From assembly GCA_963731745.1 (NCBI GenBank), contig CAVSWT010000023.1, positions 1 through 64,000 on the forward strand: 64,000 bases of DNA, in the 5' to 3' direction. Positions 36,850 through 45,038 of the stretch are shown in pieces. How positions within the stretch are numbered: position 1 is the stretch's first letter; each line of letters opens with the position of its first letter. Source of the DNA: CAVSWT01 sp963731745. GTDB lineage: Bacteria; Bacteroidota; Ignavibacteria; Ignavibacteriales; Ignavibacteriaceae. The position numbers and the translations under genes are program-made. The notes under the pieces were generated by a model that worked only from the letters and a program-made list of their open reading frames with translations, searched no databases and had not been told where the DNA came from.

Positions 36850-37215
36850 ATGGCAGATGAAGTTCAGCTTACAGCCACGAGAGTTTACCAAGTCTCGGAT
36901 AATATCCCCATTTATATTTCAGTATTAATTGGGAATGCGAATGTAGGCAGCACAGTATTGTACTATAAAGATGAGATGATTGGCGGGGATACGGGCCATA
37001 TTGAAAAGCTTCAAGTTGGTAATGAAAATGAATCATTAAAGTTTAATCTTCTGAAATGCACTACAAAGGTTAAAGACGTAAATCCACTAACAAATAAAAC
37101 CTACGTTACATATCTGCTTGAAGGCGGAGTTAAAGATGAACAATTTGAGTTCACTATTGATGTAAAGCAAGAAGGTGGTTTTGCGGTTTATTCTGTGACC
37201 TTTGTGTTTGTTTAA
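36850..37215 (+). CDS. Unknown small beta-rich protein in the tail-tube cluster
   Basis: The 121-residue product has no signal peptide. It is almost all beta strand by pattern (VQLTATRVYQVSDNIPIYIS, STVLYYKDEMIGGDTGHIEK, KTYVTYLLEGGVKDEQFEFT, FAVYSVTFVFV). I recognise no family. The acidic, soluble sequence and strand layout would fit a structural or ligand-binding sandwich. AAGGGAAATGA precedes the ATG, and the stop lies 14 bases before the next gene. Confidence 0.55.
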   Translation: MADEVQLTATRVYQVSDNIPIYISVLIGNANVGSTVLYYKDEMIGGDTGHIEKLQVGNENESLKFNLLKCTTKVKDVNPLTNKTYVTYLLEGGVKDEQFEFTIDVKQEGGFAVYSVTFVFV

Positions 37216-37229
37216 ATAAAAGGAAAAAC

Positions 37230-38390
37230 ATGAAAGCATTATTACAGTTATTGAAAAAAGTTATTCTAATTTTAGTTTTAGTTATTGCTGTAAATAGAAT
37301 TAATTTTTCTCAGGAGTTTGGGAATCAGTTTCCTGCATTTAATTCACTTCGGACACCAACTTCTCCGGCGTTTACAGTTTTGGGTGTAGAACCAAATTCA
37401 GTGGAGCGACCGACAACTCCATCAGCATTGGCATTTTCAATTTTAAATCTCTCTAGTGATTTTAAAAGCCTGGCAAATGATTTTTCATTAGAAGTTAGTC
37501 CATACTGGTTGATGGGAGCTCCTACTTTAACCTGGCGTGAAGATGCTAAACGAAATATGCTGGAAAGCATTGCCCGCACATTCACGATATCAGTAGCAAC
37601 TGCCGAAGTAGGGGGATCTTTATTTCCGTCCACAGGATTATCAGCCGGTATACGCGCTTCGCTTGTCTCAGGTTCACTCAGCAATGAAGCAAGAAAAAAT
37701 TTAGAATTAATGGAAATGATATTAACTAAAGAAGCAGGAATATTTGCTTCCTTTCAGCAAAAAAGAAGAAAAGATTTGGATAATGAATATAAAAAACAGT
37801 TAAAAGCGAATGAAGGCAACTGGAAAAAAATTGAGGATATTACGTACGTTTATAATTCAGCAATTTCAAATTTAAATCAGCTTATATTGGAAGACCCTGA
37901 ATACCAAGATTCCGTTGAATCTGTAAGAGCTAAGGTTCAACAATATGCAGTGTGCCGTGAAGGATTTTTCCTTGATCTTTCAGCCGCCGGTGCATGGAAT
38001 TTTGATAATGGAATTGTAGACAAAGGCCGTTTTAGCCGACTCGGGATATGGCTGACTCCAGGAATAGTAACAAATTCATTTAGTTTTTCAGCAGTGTTTA
38101 GATTTCTTCACTATGGAGTAAGCATTGATAATATTGATTTCGGCGGCAGACTGAGTTTTACTAAAAATAAATATGCATTATCAATTGAGGGAGTGGGAAG
38201 GTCAACATTAAATTCCTCATCATCCAAACTTGAGGTTAAAAGTGATCTGAGTTTTGATTATGAAGCGATATCAGGAGTGTGGCTAAATCTTACATTTGGA
38301 AAGGCATTCAATAGTGAAGATGAAAAAAGCTTGATTGCTTCGGCAGGAGTTAATTTCAACTTTAACTCACAGAGATTTTCTGCAAATTAA
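37230..38390 (+). CDS. Exported protein, probable outer-membrane component, last gene of the tail-tube cluster
   Basis: The 386-residue protein has a signal peptide (LKKVILILVLVIAVNRINFS). The N-terminal part contains Pro/Thr-rich and strand sequence (SLEVSPYWLMGAPTLTW). A helical coil lies in the middle (about residues 150-240, KKQLKANEGNWKKIEDITYV). The C-terminal third alternates strands (FFLDLSAAGAWNFDNG, FSFSAVFRFLHYG, GVWLNLTFGKAF, ASAGVNFNFN), suggesting an eight- to ten-stranded barrel. No family is recognised. It could present or anchor a complex built with the tube protein, but that is inference from position. Confidence 0.6.
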   Translation: MKALLQLLKKVILILVLVIAVNRINFSQEFGNQFPAFNSLRTPTSPAFTVLGVEPNSVERPTTPSALAFSILNLSSDFKSLANDFSLEVSPYWLMGAPTLTWREDAKRNMLESIARTFTISVATAEVGGSLFPSTGLSAGIRASLVSGSLSNEARKNLELMEMILTKEAGIFASFQQKRRKDLDNEYKKQLKANEGNWKKIEDITYVYNSAISNLNQLILEDPEYQDSVESVRAKVQQYAVCREGFFLDLSAAGAWNFDNGIVDKGRFSRLGIWLTPGIVTNSFSFSAVFRFLHYGVSIDNIDFGGRLSFTKNKYALSIEGVGRSTLNSSSSKLEVKSDLSFDYEAISGVWLNLTFGKAFNSEDEKSLIASAGVNFNFNSQRFSAN

Positions 38391-38485
38391 TTGAAATTAT
38401 CTATAAGCAAAATTAGATTTAACAAAGCGAACTTGCTTTTCCTCTTTATCTGACAAATCAAACAAAACAAATCTATTAATTGAGT

Positions 38486-38516
38486 TTTGAAAGAGCGTGT
38501 AAAATTTTTAATTTTG
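38486..38516 (+). promoter_or_regulatory. Candidate Bacteroidota-type promoter for tRNA-Lys
   Basis: A TTTG at 38486-38489 is followed after 19 bases by TAATTTTG (38509-38516), matching the Bacteroidota consensus TTTG/N19-23/TAnnTTTG. The expected transcription start is close to the first base of the tRNA at 38521, so the transcript would have almost no 5' leader. A chance match in A+T-rich DNA is possible. Confidence 0.4.
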
Positions 38517-38520
38517 CAAC

Positions 38521-38593
38521 GCACCCATAGCTCAGTTGGTAGAGCATCTGACTCTTAATCAGCAGGTCGCCGGTTCGAGCCCGGCTGGGTGCA
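38521..38593 (+). tRNA. tRNA-Lys (anticodon CTT)
   Basis: The gene is a full 73-base cloverleaf. The acceptor stem GCACCCA/TGGGTGC is perfect, the D arm is GCTC/GAGC, the anticodon loop is CTCTTAA with CTT at positions 34-36, and the T arm is GCCGG/CCGGC with TTCGAGC. The discriminator base is A, as in lysine tRNAs. The 3' CCA is not encoded (genomic CAC follows). The outermost anticodon-stem pair (T27/C43) is a mismatch, which is unusual but tolerated in some tRNAs. Confidence 0.96.
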
Positions 38594-38601
38594 CACTTAT
38601 T

Positions 38602-38631
38602 ATGCGAATATTTAATTTATTCGCATTTTTT
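38602..38631 (+). terminator. Rho-independent terminator after tRNA-Lys
   Basis: A perfect 9-base-pair stem ATGCGAATA/TATTCGCAT (38602-38610 and 38618-38626) with a 7-base loop is followed by six T. It starts 8 bases after the tRNA. Confidence 0.88.
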
Positions 38632-39026
38632 GTTTTAAAGGATTTTTTAAATCCCGCTGATTATAGTTGGAAAAAGTCGAGAGTAATTTGAGAGTTTTGA
38701 TATACTCTGTTTACTGACTAATTGTTTTATTTGATAATTGTAAAATAGGGAATAACCAAATAAACTCTTAACTCTAATAATTATATATTTTCATTTCTAT
38801 TTTTGATTTTCAAAATTCTAATGTTTTCAAAATTTATCTTAGCTAAGGGTATTTATAGTTATTCAAAAGAGTTTCAATAGCTGCAATTAAATAAATCAAT
38901 TATTTATAGCCATCAGTTTAATATAAAAATTCTGATATATTATAATAACCTAATAAATTATAAAATTGATACTACACTTATGTATTATTTTAGAAATATT
39001 TATAAAAATAACTGAGATATATTTTT
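38632..39026. other. Intergenic region between tRNA-Lys and the AlkZ-like gene
   Basis: About 395 bases of A+T-rich sequence. No coding frame with a plausible start, no repeat and no second tRNA is visible. It should contain the promoter of the AlkZ-like gene. Confidence 0.4.
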
Positions 39027-40118
39027 GTGAAAAATGTTAGAAACATTCTTTCGAGACGATTATATAATCAATGTTTAATTAATCCTCTGCTAACTTCTCC
39101 TGAAGTTCTAGTTAAACAATTTGGAGCAATTCAAGCACAGGATTTCGCTGCAGCAAAATGGGCTATTAATCAAAGGTTAATAAATTCTTCCGAAGCATTA
39201 ATTGATAAGTTTTTTGATGAAGGCAAAATAATTCGAACGCATGTTATGCGGCCTACCTGGCATTTCATTCATACTGATGATATCGAATGGATGCTGAGAT
39301 TAACTGCTTCCAATGTTAAAGCTGCAATGAAATCTAATGAAAAAAAATTAGGATTAACTAAAGATGATTTTATAAAAAGCAATAAGCTACTCACAAAAAT
39401 ATTGCGGGGAGGTAAACAATTAACGCGGAATGAGATTTCGGTTGAGTTCAATAAATCTAAATTTAAAGTAACTAACTCATTACGATTAATTCATTTACTT
39501 ATGCATGCCGAGTTGGATAGAATTATTTGCAGTGGTTCTAAAAAAGGGAAACAGTTTACTTATGCATTGTTTGATGAAAGAGTAAATAAAACTAAATCAT
39601 TGAATTCTGCAGAGGCATTGGCTGAACTTACTAAGCGGTATTTTGGAAGTCATGGCCCGGCAATGATTAAAGATTTTGCTTGGTGGTCGGGATTAAAAAT
39701 GGCAGACGCAAATAAAGGAATAGAAATGAATGATTCTATTTTAGTTAAAGAAATTATAAATGATCATACATATTGGTTTACAGAGAACTCTAGTTTAACT
39801 GTTAATTCCTCAAATAAAGTTTTACTTCTGCCGAATTATGATGAGTATATTGTTGGATATACTGACAGAAAAGAAATCATAAATAAATTTTTGGTCAAAA
39901 ATTTAGATCTTCGAAATAATGTTTTATTTAATAATACTATAATAATTGATGGAGAAGTGAAAGGAACTTGGCGGCGAATTTTCAAAAAAGATAAAATACT
40001 TATGGAAATCAATTCGTTTAGTAAACTTAATAAAAAAGAGAGGGTTAGAATTAGTGAAGCTGCTGAAGATTTTGGAAATTATTTAGGTAAGTTAGCAGAA
40101 TTGACTTGGGTTAATTAA
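39027..40118 (+). CDS. Winged-helix DNA-binding protein, AlkZ-like DNA glycosylase (HTH_42)
   Basis: The 363-residue protein starts with GTG at 39027. It has the HTH_42 family features throughout: SRRLYNQCL, GAIQAQDFAAAKWAI, IIRTHVMRPTWHFIHTDD, RLIHLLMHAELDRIICSG, SHGPAMIKDFAWWSGL and LLPNYDEYIVGYTDR, which often marks these proteins. Residues 36-38 are Q-A-Q, matching the catalytic QxQ motif of AlkZ, the glycosylase that unhooks DNA crosslinks. That makes a base-excision role likely, but the lesion is not known. Together with the AlkD-like gene at 27314 it adds to alkylation repair capacity. Confidence 0.85.
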   Translation: MKNVRNILSRRLYNQCLINPLLTSPEVLVKQFGAIQAQDFAAAKWAINQRLINSSEALIDKFFDEGKIIRTHVMRPTWHFIHTDDIEWMLRLTASNVKAAMKSNEKKLGLTKDDFIKSNKLLTKILRGGKQLTRNEISVEFNKSKFKVTNSLRLIHLLMHAELDRIICSGSKKGKQFTYALFDERVNKTKSLNSAEALAELTKRYFGSHGPAMIKDFAWWSGLKMADANKGIEMNDSILVKEIINDHTYWFTENSSLTVNSSNKVLLLPNYDEYIVGYTDRKEIINKFLVKNLDLRNNVLFNNTIIIDGEVKGTWRRIFKKDKILMEINSFSKLNKKERVRISEAAEDFGNYLGKLAELTWVN

Positions 40119-40278
40119 ATTTTTTAGCATATCAATTTTATTTTATTGGAATAAACACACTAGCTATTAAATAAACAATATAAGTGCAAAAGCGGTTTAA
40201 ATTGCAAGAAAATAATTTTTTAGCCCAATTTATATTCTTGCATATTCAATTAATAAATGCTAAGTTTGATTTACTTTT

Positions 40279-40300
40279 TCGCCCTTTTAAGGGCGATTTT
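40279..40300 (+). terminator. Terminator-like hairpin directly upstream of rimP
   Basis: TCGCCC/GGGCGA (extended by two A-T pairs) forms a short-loop hairpin followed by TTTTTATTTG, ending about 8 bases before the rimP ATG. It could end transcription from the AlkZ-like gene, but the usual place for that would be near 40120. Its position in the leader of the translation operon suggests attenuation. Confidence 0.65.
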
Positions 40301-40307
40301 TATTTGT

Positions 40308-40763
40308 ATGAATTTACCCGAAAAAAATATTGAGGAAATCTCAAAAAAAATCATAGAAGAAAGTGGTTTTTTTCTTATTGAATTTATTGTAAGGGGAAAT
40401 GCAAATAATAGGGTATTTGAAATATTTATTGACGGTGAAAAAAATGTTTCCGCCGATGACTGCGCTAAAATTAGCAGGGAAGTAAATAAAGTTATTGAAG
40501 ATAACCAATTGATCAGCTCTTCATACAGACTTGATGTTTCCTCTCCCGGTGTTGAAAGACCTTTGATTTATTTGAAACAATATCCAAAACATATCGGCAG
40601 AAAATTAGAAGTATCGTTTAATCAAAATAACTCATCAAAAAAAATCATCGGCATCTTGAAAAGTATTGAAGCCGAAAATTTATTTTTTGAAGTTAACAAA
40701 CAAGAATTAGTGATTAATTTTAATAATATAAAAAAAGCTAAAGTAATATTAAGTTTTTCTTAA
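40308..40763 (+). CDS. rimP: Ribosome maturation factor RimP
   Basis: I choose the ATG at 40308 (MNLPEKNIEEISKKIIEES), giving 151 residues, the normal RimP length. The in-frame ATG at 40257 would put the terminator-like hairpin inside the gene. The family motifs VFEIFIDGEKNVSADDCAKI and LDVSSPGVERPL are clear. RimP helps assemble the 30S ribosomal subunit. It heads the rimP-nusA-infB operon. No good ribosome site is visible before 40308, consistent with regulated or leaderless translation. Confidence 0.93.
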   Translation: MNLPEKNIEEISKKIIEESGFFLIEFIVRGNANNRVFEIFIDGEKNVSADDCAKISREVNKVIEDNQLISSSYRLDVSSPGVERPLIYLKQYPKHIGRKLEVSFNQNNSSKKIIGILKSIEAENLFFEVNKQELVINFNNIKKAKVILSFS

Positions 40764-40779
40764 TGGAGGAAATTGAGAG

Positions 40780-42027
40780 ATGAACTTTGACATAGTTGAA
40801 TCCTTTGCTCAAATGGTAAGGGAAAAAGGTATTGATAAGGATGTTTTGGGCGGAATAATTGAAGAGATATTCGGCTTGCTCGTAAGGAAAAAATATGGCG
40901 AAGAAGCCAAGTATGATGTTGTAGTAAATATGGACAAAGGTGATATCGAAATATTTTTAGAACGTGAGATTGTCGAGACTGTTGAAGACCCGAATCTTCA
41001 AGTAAGCTTGGAAGAAGTTAATAAAAAAGGCAACGATGAAGAGCTTGATGTAGGAGATGATTTTGTGGAAAAGCTTCCCTTGGTTTCTTTTGGAAGAAGA
41101 TTAATCACTTTAGCAAAACAAAGTCTCAATCAAAAAATAAGAGAAATTGAAAAAGATATTGTTTATAATGAATATAAAGAATTGCTTGGTGAAATCGTTG
41201 TCGGAGATATTTATCAAATTCGGAAAAGTGATATCCTAGTCAATCATAATAAAAATGAATTACTCTTGCCTAGGAATGAACAAATTCCTTATGAGCGTTA
41301 TAAAAAAGGCGAAACAATTCGTGCAATTGTTAAAGAGGTTAAAAAAGGTAATAGCGGCCCTATAATAATAATTTCAAGATCTGATAATACTTTTCTTAGA
41401 AGATTATTTGAAATAGAAATACCGGAAATTTATGACGGAATTATTGATATTAAAGCTATTGCCCGTGAACCCGGTGAACGTGCAAAAGTTGCTGTTGAAT
41501 CTCAAGACAATAGAATTGATGCTGTTGGAGCTTGCGTAGGAATGAAAGGCGTCAGAATTCATGCAATTGTTAGAGAGTTGAATAATGAAAATATAGATGT
41601 TATAAATTATTCCGAAGAACCAAATATTTTTATTCAAAAAGCTCTTGCTCCGGCTAAATTAAAACGTATTGAACTTGATGAAGATAATAGAAAAGCAGTG
41701 GTTACCGCAGATAGTGATCAGGTTTCTTTGATTGTTGGTAGAAATGGTGTAAATATACGACTTGCGATGAAATTAACAGGTTATGAAATTGAGATTTTAA
41801 GAGAAGAAAAACCTTTCGAAGAATACGAAGAAGACATCGAGCTTATTGATTTGAAAGACGAATTAGGCCAGGAAACTTATGAGCTATTAATTAATCATAG
41901 GTATGATACTGCCATTGAAGTATTGGCTGCTGGTCCTAAAAAATTAAAAGAGATCGAAGGGCTTGACGATGAAAAGATAAATGAAATTCTTGAAATTATT
42001 AAATCTCAATTTGAAGAAGAGGAATAG
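40780..42027 (+). CDS. nusA: Transcription termination/antitermination protein NusA
   Basis: It has 415 residues: an N-terminal RNA-polymerase-binding domain (FGRRLITLAKQSLNQKIREI), an S1 domain (about residues 135-200), then two KH domains with IAREPGERAKVAVESQ and VGACVGMKGVRIHAIVREL, and LIVGRNGVNIRLAMKLTGYE. A short acidic C-terminal helical repeat follows (LINHRYDTAIEVLAAGPKKL). It binds elongating RNA polymerase and nascent RNA to control pausing. GGAGGAAA precedes the ATG, 16 bases after rimP. Confidence 0.97.
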   Translation: MNFDIVESFAQMVREKGIDKDVLGGIIEEIFGLLVRKKYGEEAKYDVVVNMDKGDIEIFLEREIVETVEDPNLQVSLEEVNKKGNDEELDVGDDFVEKLPLVSFGRRLITLAKQSLNQKIREIEKDIVYNEYKELLGEIVVGDIYQIRKSDILVNHNKNELLLPRNEQIPYERYKKGETIRAIVKEVKKGNSGPIIIISRSDNTFLRRLFEIEIPEIYDGIIDIKAIAREPGERAKVAVESQDNRIDAVGACVGMKGVRIHAIVRELNNENIDVINYSEEPNIFIQKALAPAKLKRIELDEDNRKAVVTADSDQVSLIVGRNGVNIRLAMKLTGYEIEILREEKPFEEYEEDIELIDLKDELGQETYELLINHRYDTAIEVLAAGPKKLKEIEGLDDEKINEILEIIKSQFEEEE

Positions 42028-42063
42028 AATTTTATATATTAAGCAAAAAAGCATAAAGGCAAT

Positions 42064-44649
42064 ATGGCTGAAACGAAATCCAAAAAATTAAGAGTTTATA
42101 AGTTAGCGTCGGAAATAAATTTATCCGCGGAAAACCTTATAGAATTTTTGCGTAAAAAAGGACACGATGTAAAATCTCATATGTCTATGCTAACGGACGA
42201 AATGATTACTGATATTAATGATCATTTCAAAAAAGATATTGAGAAAGCAGAAAAACATTACAAGAAAATTGCTGAATTCCAAAAAAAGCGTGAAGAAAAA
42301 ACTGACAAAGATGAGAAATCAGCTAAGGTTGAAGTAGAAGTTGAAGAACCGAAATTAGAAACTCCTGAAATTCCAGTTGAACAGATCGAAGAAGTTGTTG
42401 AGGATAAAGAAATTGTTCCTGAACAAACCGAAACTGTCGAAGAAAAATCTGAAGAAAAAGAAGAAGCAGTTGAACTTCCGGAAACAGAGGAAGCTAAGGT
42501 TGAAGAAAAACAATTTAAAACTCCTAAAGAGACTGAAGCCGCTAAAAGAAAAGGCCTTACTGTAGTTGGCAAAATGGACTTGGGTGAAGATAAAAAGCAA
42601 GAACCAGGTGAAGAGAAATCCAGAATTGTTCCTGCAACCGAAGCGCCTAAAAAGAAGAAAAAACCGAAAGCACGAAAAAAGGCTGAAGAAACAACTGAAG
42701 AATTACCTGTAGCAAAAAAGAAAAAACGCGTTAAAAAATTTGAAATAGATGAAAAAGATGTAAAAGCTGCAATTAGAAAAACTCTTTTAAGTATGGATGA
42801 TACTGTTGCTTCAGGCAGAGCAAGTGTACGAAAAAGAAAACGTAAGGAACGCGAGGCAGAAGAAGAAAAAAGACTTGAACAAAAAACTCTTGACAAAAAT
42901 AAAATTGTTGTTACTGAGTTTATTGCTGTTAACGAATTAGCAAACCTAATGAGTGTTCCTGTCGGTGATGTGATTTCAAAATGTATAGAGCTTGGTTTAA
43001 TGGTTTCAATTAATCAAAGATTGGACGTTGAAACTATTACTCTGGTTGCAGATGAGTTTGGATTTGAAGTTGAATTTCAAAAAGAGTATACCTCTGAAAT
43101 TCTGGAAGATAAAGTAGATGAGCCTGAATCACTAAAGCCTCGTTCTCCGGTTGTGACTATTATGGGACACGTAGATCATGGGAAAACCTCTTTGCTAGAT
43201 TACATTAGAAGCACAAATGTAGTAGCCGGAGAATCCGGTGGAATTACACAGCATATAGGTGCGTACAAAGTAGATGTTGGTAATGGTAAATATATAACTT
43301 TCTTAGATACTCCAGGCCACGAAGCCTTCACTGCCATGCGAGCCCGCGGTGCTCAACTAACTGATATTGTAGTTTTAATTATTGCTGCTGATGATGCGGT
43401 AATGCCTCAAACTGTTGAAGCAATAAATCATGCTCAGGCTGCAGGCGTTCCAATAGTTATAGCAATAAATAAAGTTGATAAACCGGGAGCAAACACAGAA
43501 AAAATTAAGAAACAACTCGCAGATCGAAACGTTTTGGTTGAAGATTGGGGCGGAAAATATCAATGTGTTGAAGTTTCCGCTAAAACAGGATTGAATGTTG
43601 ATAACCTTCTTGAAGTAATTTTATTGGAAGCAGAAATTCTAGATTTAAAAGCTAATCCGGATAGAGAGGCTCGCGGAGTAGTAGTCGAATCCGAGTTAGA
43701 TAAAGGAAGAGGAATTACAGGTACAATATTAGTTCAAAAAGGAACATTAAAAATTGGTGATCCATTTGTTGCGGGAATTTTTCAAGGTAAAGTTCGTGCA
43801 ATGTTTGATGAGCGCGGAAATAAAGTAACGGAAGCTCCGCCTTCAACCCCTGCCTTAGTTTTAGGATTTGAAGGTTCGCCGCAAGCAGGCGATACGTTTG
43901 TTGTTGTTGAATCGGACAGGCAGGCAAGGGAAGTTGGACTGAAGCGTCAGCAATTAAAACGCGAACAAGATCAAAAACAAGTTCATCATATTACTCTTGA
44001 TGAAATTGCAAAACAGATCAGTATTGGCGGAGTGAAAGAACTGCCGTTGATTGTTAAAGGCGATGTGGACGGCTCTGTTGAAGCTCTTTCAGATTCACTA
44101 ATGAAATTATCTAATGAAGAAGTTATTGTAAGAGTAATTCATAAAGGGGTCGGTGGAATTTCTGAAAGCGACGTACTTTTAGCGGCTGCTTCCAATGCGA
44201 TTATAATAGGCTTCCACGTGCGGCCGAATGTTAATGCAAGGAAATTAGCCGAAACTCAAAAAGTTGATATCCGGTTATACGCTGTAATTTATGATGCTAT
44301 CAATGAAGTTAAATCCGCTTTAGAAGGATTGCTTTCACCTGTTCTTTCAGAGGAAGTAACCGCTACGGTTGAAATTAGAGAAACATTTAAAGTTCCTAAG
44401 ATTGGCACTATAGCTGGTTGTTATGTTCTTGATGGAAAAATTTCACGTAACAGTAAAATAAGATTGATAAGGGAAGGAATCGTAATACATGAAGGTGAAA
44501 TTGCATCGCTTAAAAGATTTAAAGATGATGTTAGAGAAGTTGATGCCGGCTACGAATGCGGTTTGAATATTGCTAATTACAATGACTTAAAAGTTAGTGA
44601 TATAATTGAATCTTACAAAATTATAGAGACAAAGAAAAAGTTAACATAA
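42064..44649 (+). CDS. infB: Translation initiation factor IF-2
   Basis: It has 861 residues. An N-terminal IF-2 domain (residues 1-60) is followed by a low-complexity Glu/Lys-rich linker (about 60-270) that generates spurious antisense frames. Then come the IF2 alpha domain and the GTPase with G1 GHVDHGKT (368-375), G3 DTPGHEAF and G4 NKVDKP. Beta-barrel domains and the C-terminal fMet-tRNA-binding barrel end it. It brings initiator tRNA to the 30S subunit. The start lies 36 bases after nusA, as in most bacteria. Confidence 0.98.
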   Translation: MAETKSKKLRVYKLASEINLSAENLIEFLRKKGHDVKSHMSMLTDEMITDINDHFKKDIEKAEKHYKKIAEFQKKREEKTDKDEKSAKVEVEVEEPKLETPEIPVEQIEEVVEDKEIVPEQTETVEEKSEEKEEAVELPETEEAKVEEKQFKTPKETEAAKRKGLTVVGKMDLGEDKKQEPGEEKSRIVPATEAPKKKKKPKARKKAEETTEELPVAKKKKRVKKFEIDEKDVKAAIRKTLLSMDDTVASGRASVRKRKRKEREAEEEKRLEQKTLDKNKIVVTEFIAVNELANLMSVPVGDVISKCIELGLMVSINQRLDVETITLVADEFGFEVEFQKEYTSEILEDKVDEPESLKPRSPVVTIMGHVDHGKTSLLDYIRSTNVVAGESGGITQHIGAYKVDVGNGKYITFLDTPGHEAFTAMRARGAQLTDIVVLIIAADDAVMPQTVEAINHAQAAGVPIVIAINKVDKPGANTEKIKKQLADRNVLVEDWGGKYQCVEVSAKTGLNVDNLLEVILLEAEILDLKANPDREARGVVVESELDKGRGITGTILVQKGTLKIGDPFVAGIFQGKVRAMFDERGNKVTEAPPSTPALVLGFEGSPQAGDTFVVVESDRQAREVGLKRQQLKREQDQKQVHHITLDEIAKQISIGGVKELPLIVKGDVDGSVEALSDSLMKLSNEEVIVRVIHKGVGGISESDVLLAAASNAIIIGFHVRPNVNARKLAETQKVDIRLYAVIYDAINEVKSALEGLLSPVLSEEVTATVEIRETFKVPKIGTIAGCYVLDGKISRNSKIRLIREGIVIHEGEIASLKRFKDDVREVDAGYECGLNIANYNDLKVSDIIESYKIIETKKKLT

Positions 44650-44681
44650 GTTATATCGAATTGTGGTGAGGGTGTGTTATT

Positions 44682-45038
44682 ATGGGTCATAGAATTGACA
44701 AAGTTGAAAAATTATTAAAAGAAGAAATCAGTTTAATCTTCTTATATAAGCTGCAGGATCCTGCTTTTGGATTTATTACTATTACGAATGTTAAGGTATC
44801 GCCGGATTTAAAACTTGCAAAAGTTTATTTATCTGTTTTTGAAAGAGAGCGACGCGAAGAAGTTTTAGAAAAAGTAAATTCAAAAATGGGTTTCATCCGC
44901 TCTGAACTCGCCTCCAGGATAAGAATAAAATTTACTCCTGAATTGAAATTCTTTTTAGATGATACGCTTGATTATGTTGAGAAGATTGAAGGCTTAATTA
45001 AAAAAATACATGAAAATGATAAAAAAGGAAACGAATAA
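44682..45038 (+). CDS. rbfA: Ribosome-binding factor A
   Basis: The 118-residue KH-like protein binds 30S subunits late in maturation. Family sequence: RIDKVEKLLKEEISLIFLYK, FITITNVKVSPDLKLAKVYL, IRIKFTPELKFFLDDTLDY. It follows infB by 32 bases. Its last 29 bases overlap the beginning of truB. Confidence 0.95.
   Translation: MGHRIDKVEKLLKEEISLIFLYKLQDPAFGFITITNVKVSPDLKLAKVYLSVFERERREEVLEKVNSKMGFIRSELASRIRIKFTPELKFFLDDTLDYVEKIEGLIKKIHENDKKGNE

Noticed and set aside
37325..37684. 119-codon minus-strand frame within the 37230 gene
   Set aside because: It is a shadow of the exported-protein gene, which has a signal peptide, ribosome site and operon context.
42258..42896. 212-codon minus-strand frame opposite infB
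   Set aside because: It is the antisense of the Glu/Lys-rich linker of IF-2; the Ser/Phe-rich translation is an artefact of that composition. The infB frame on the plus strand is certain.
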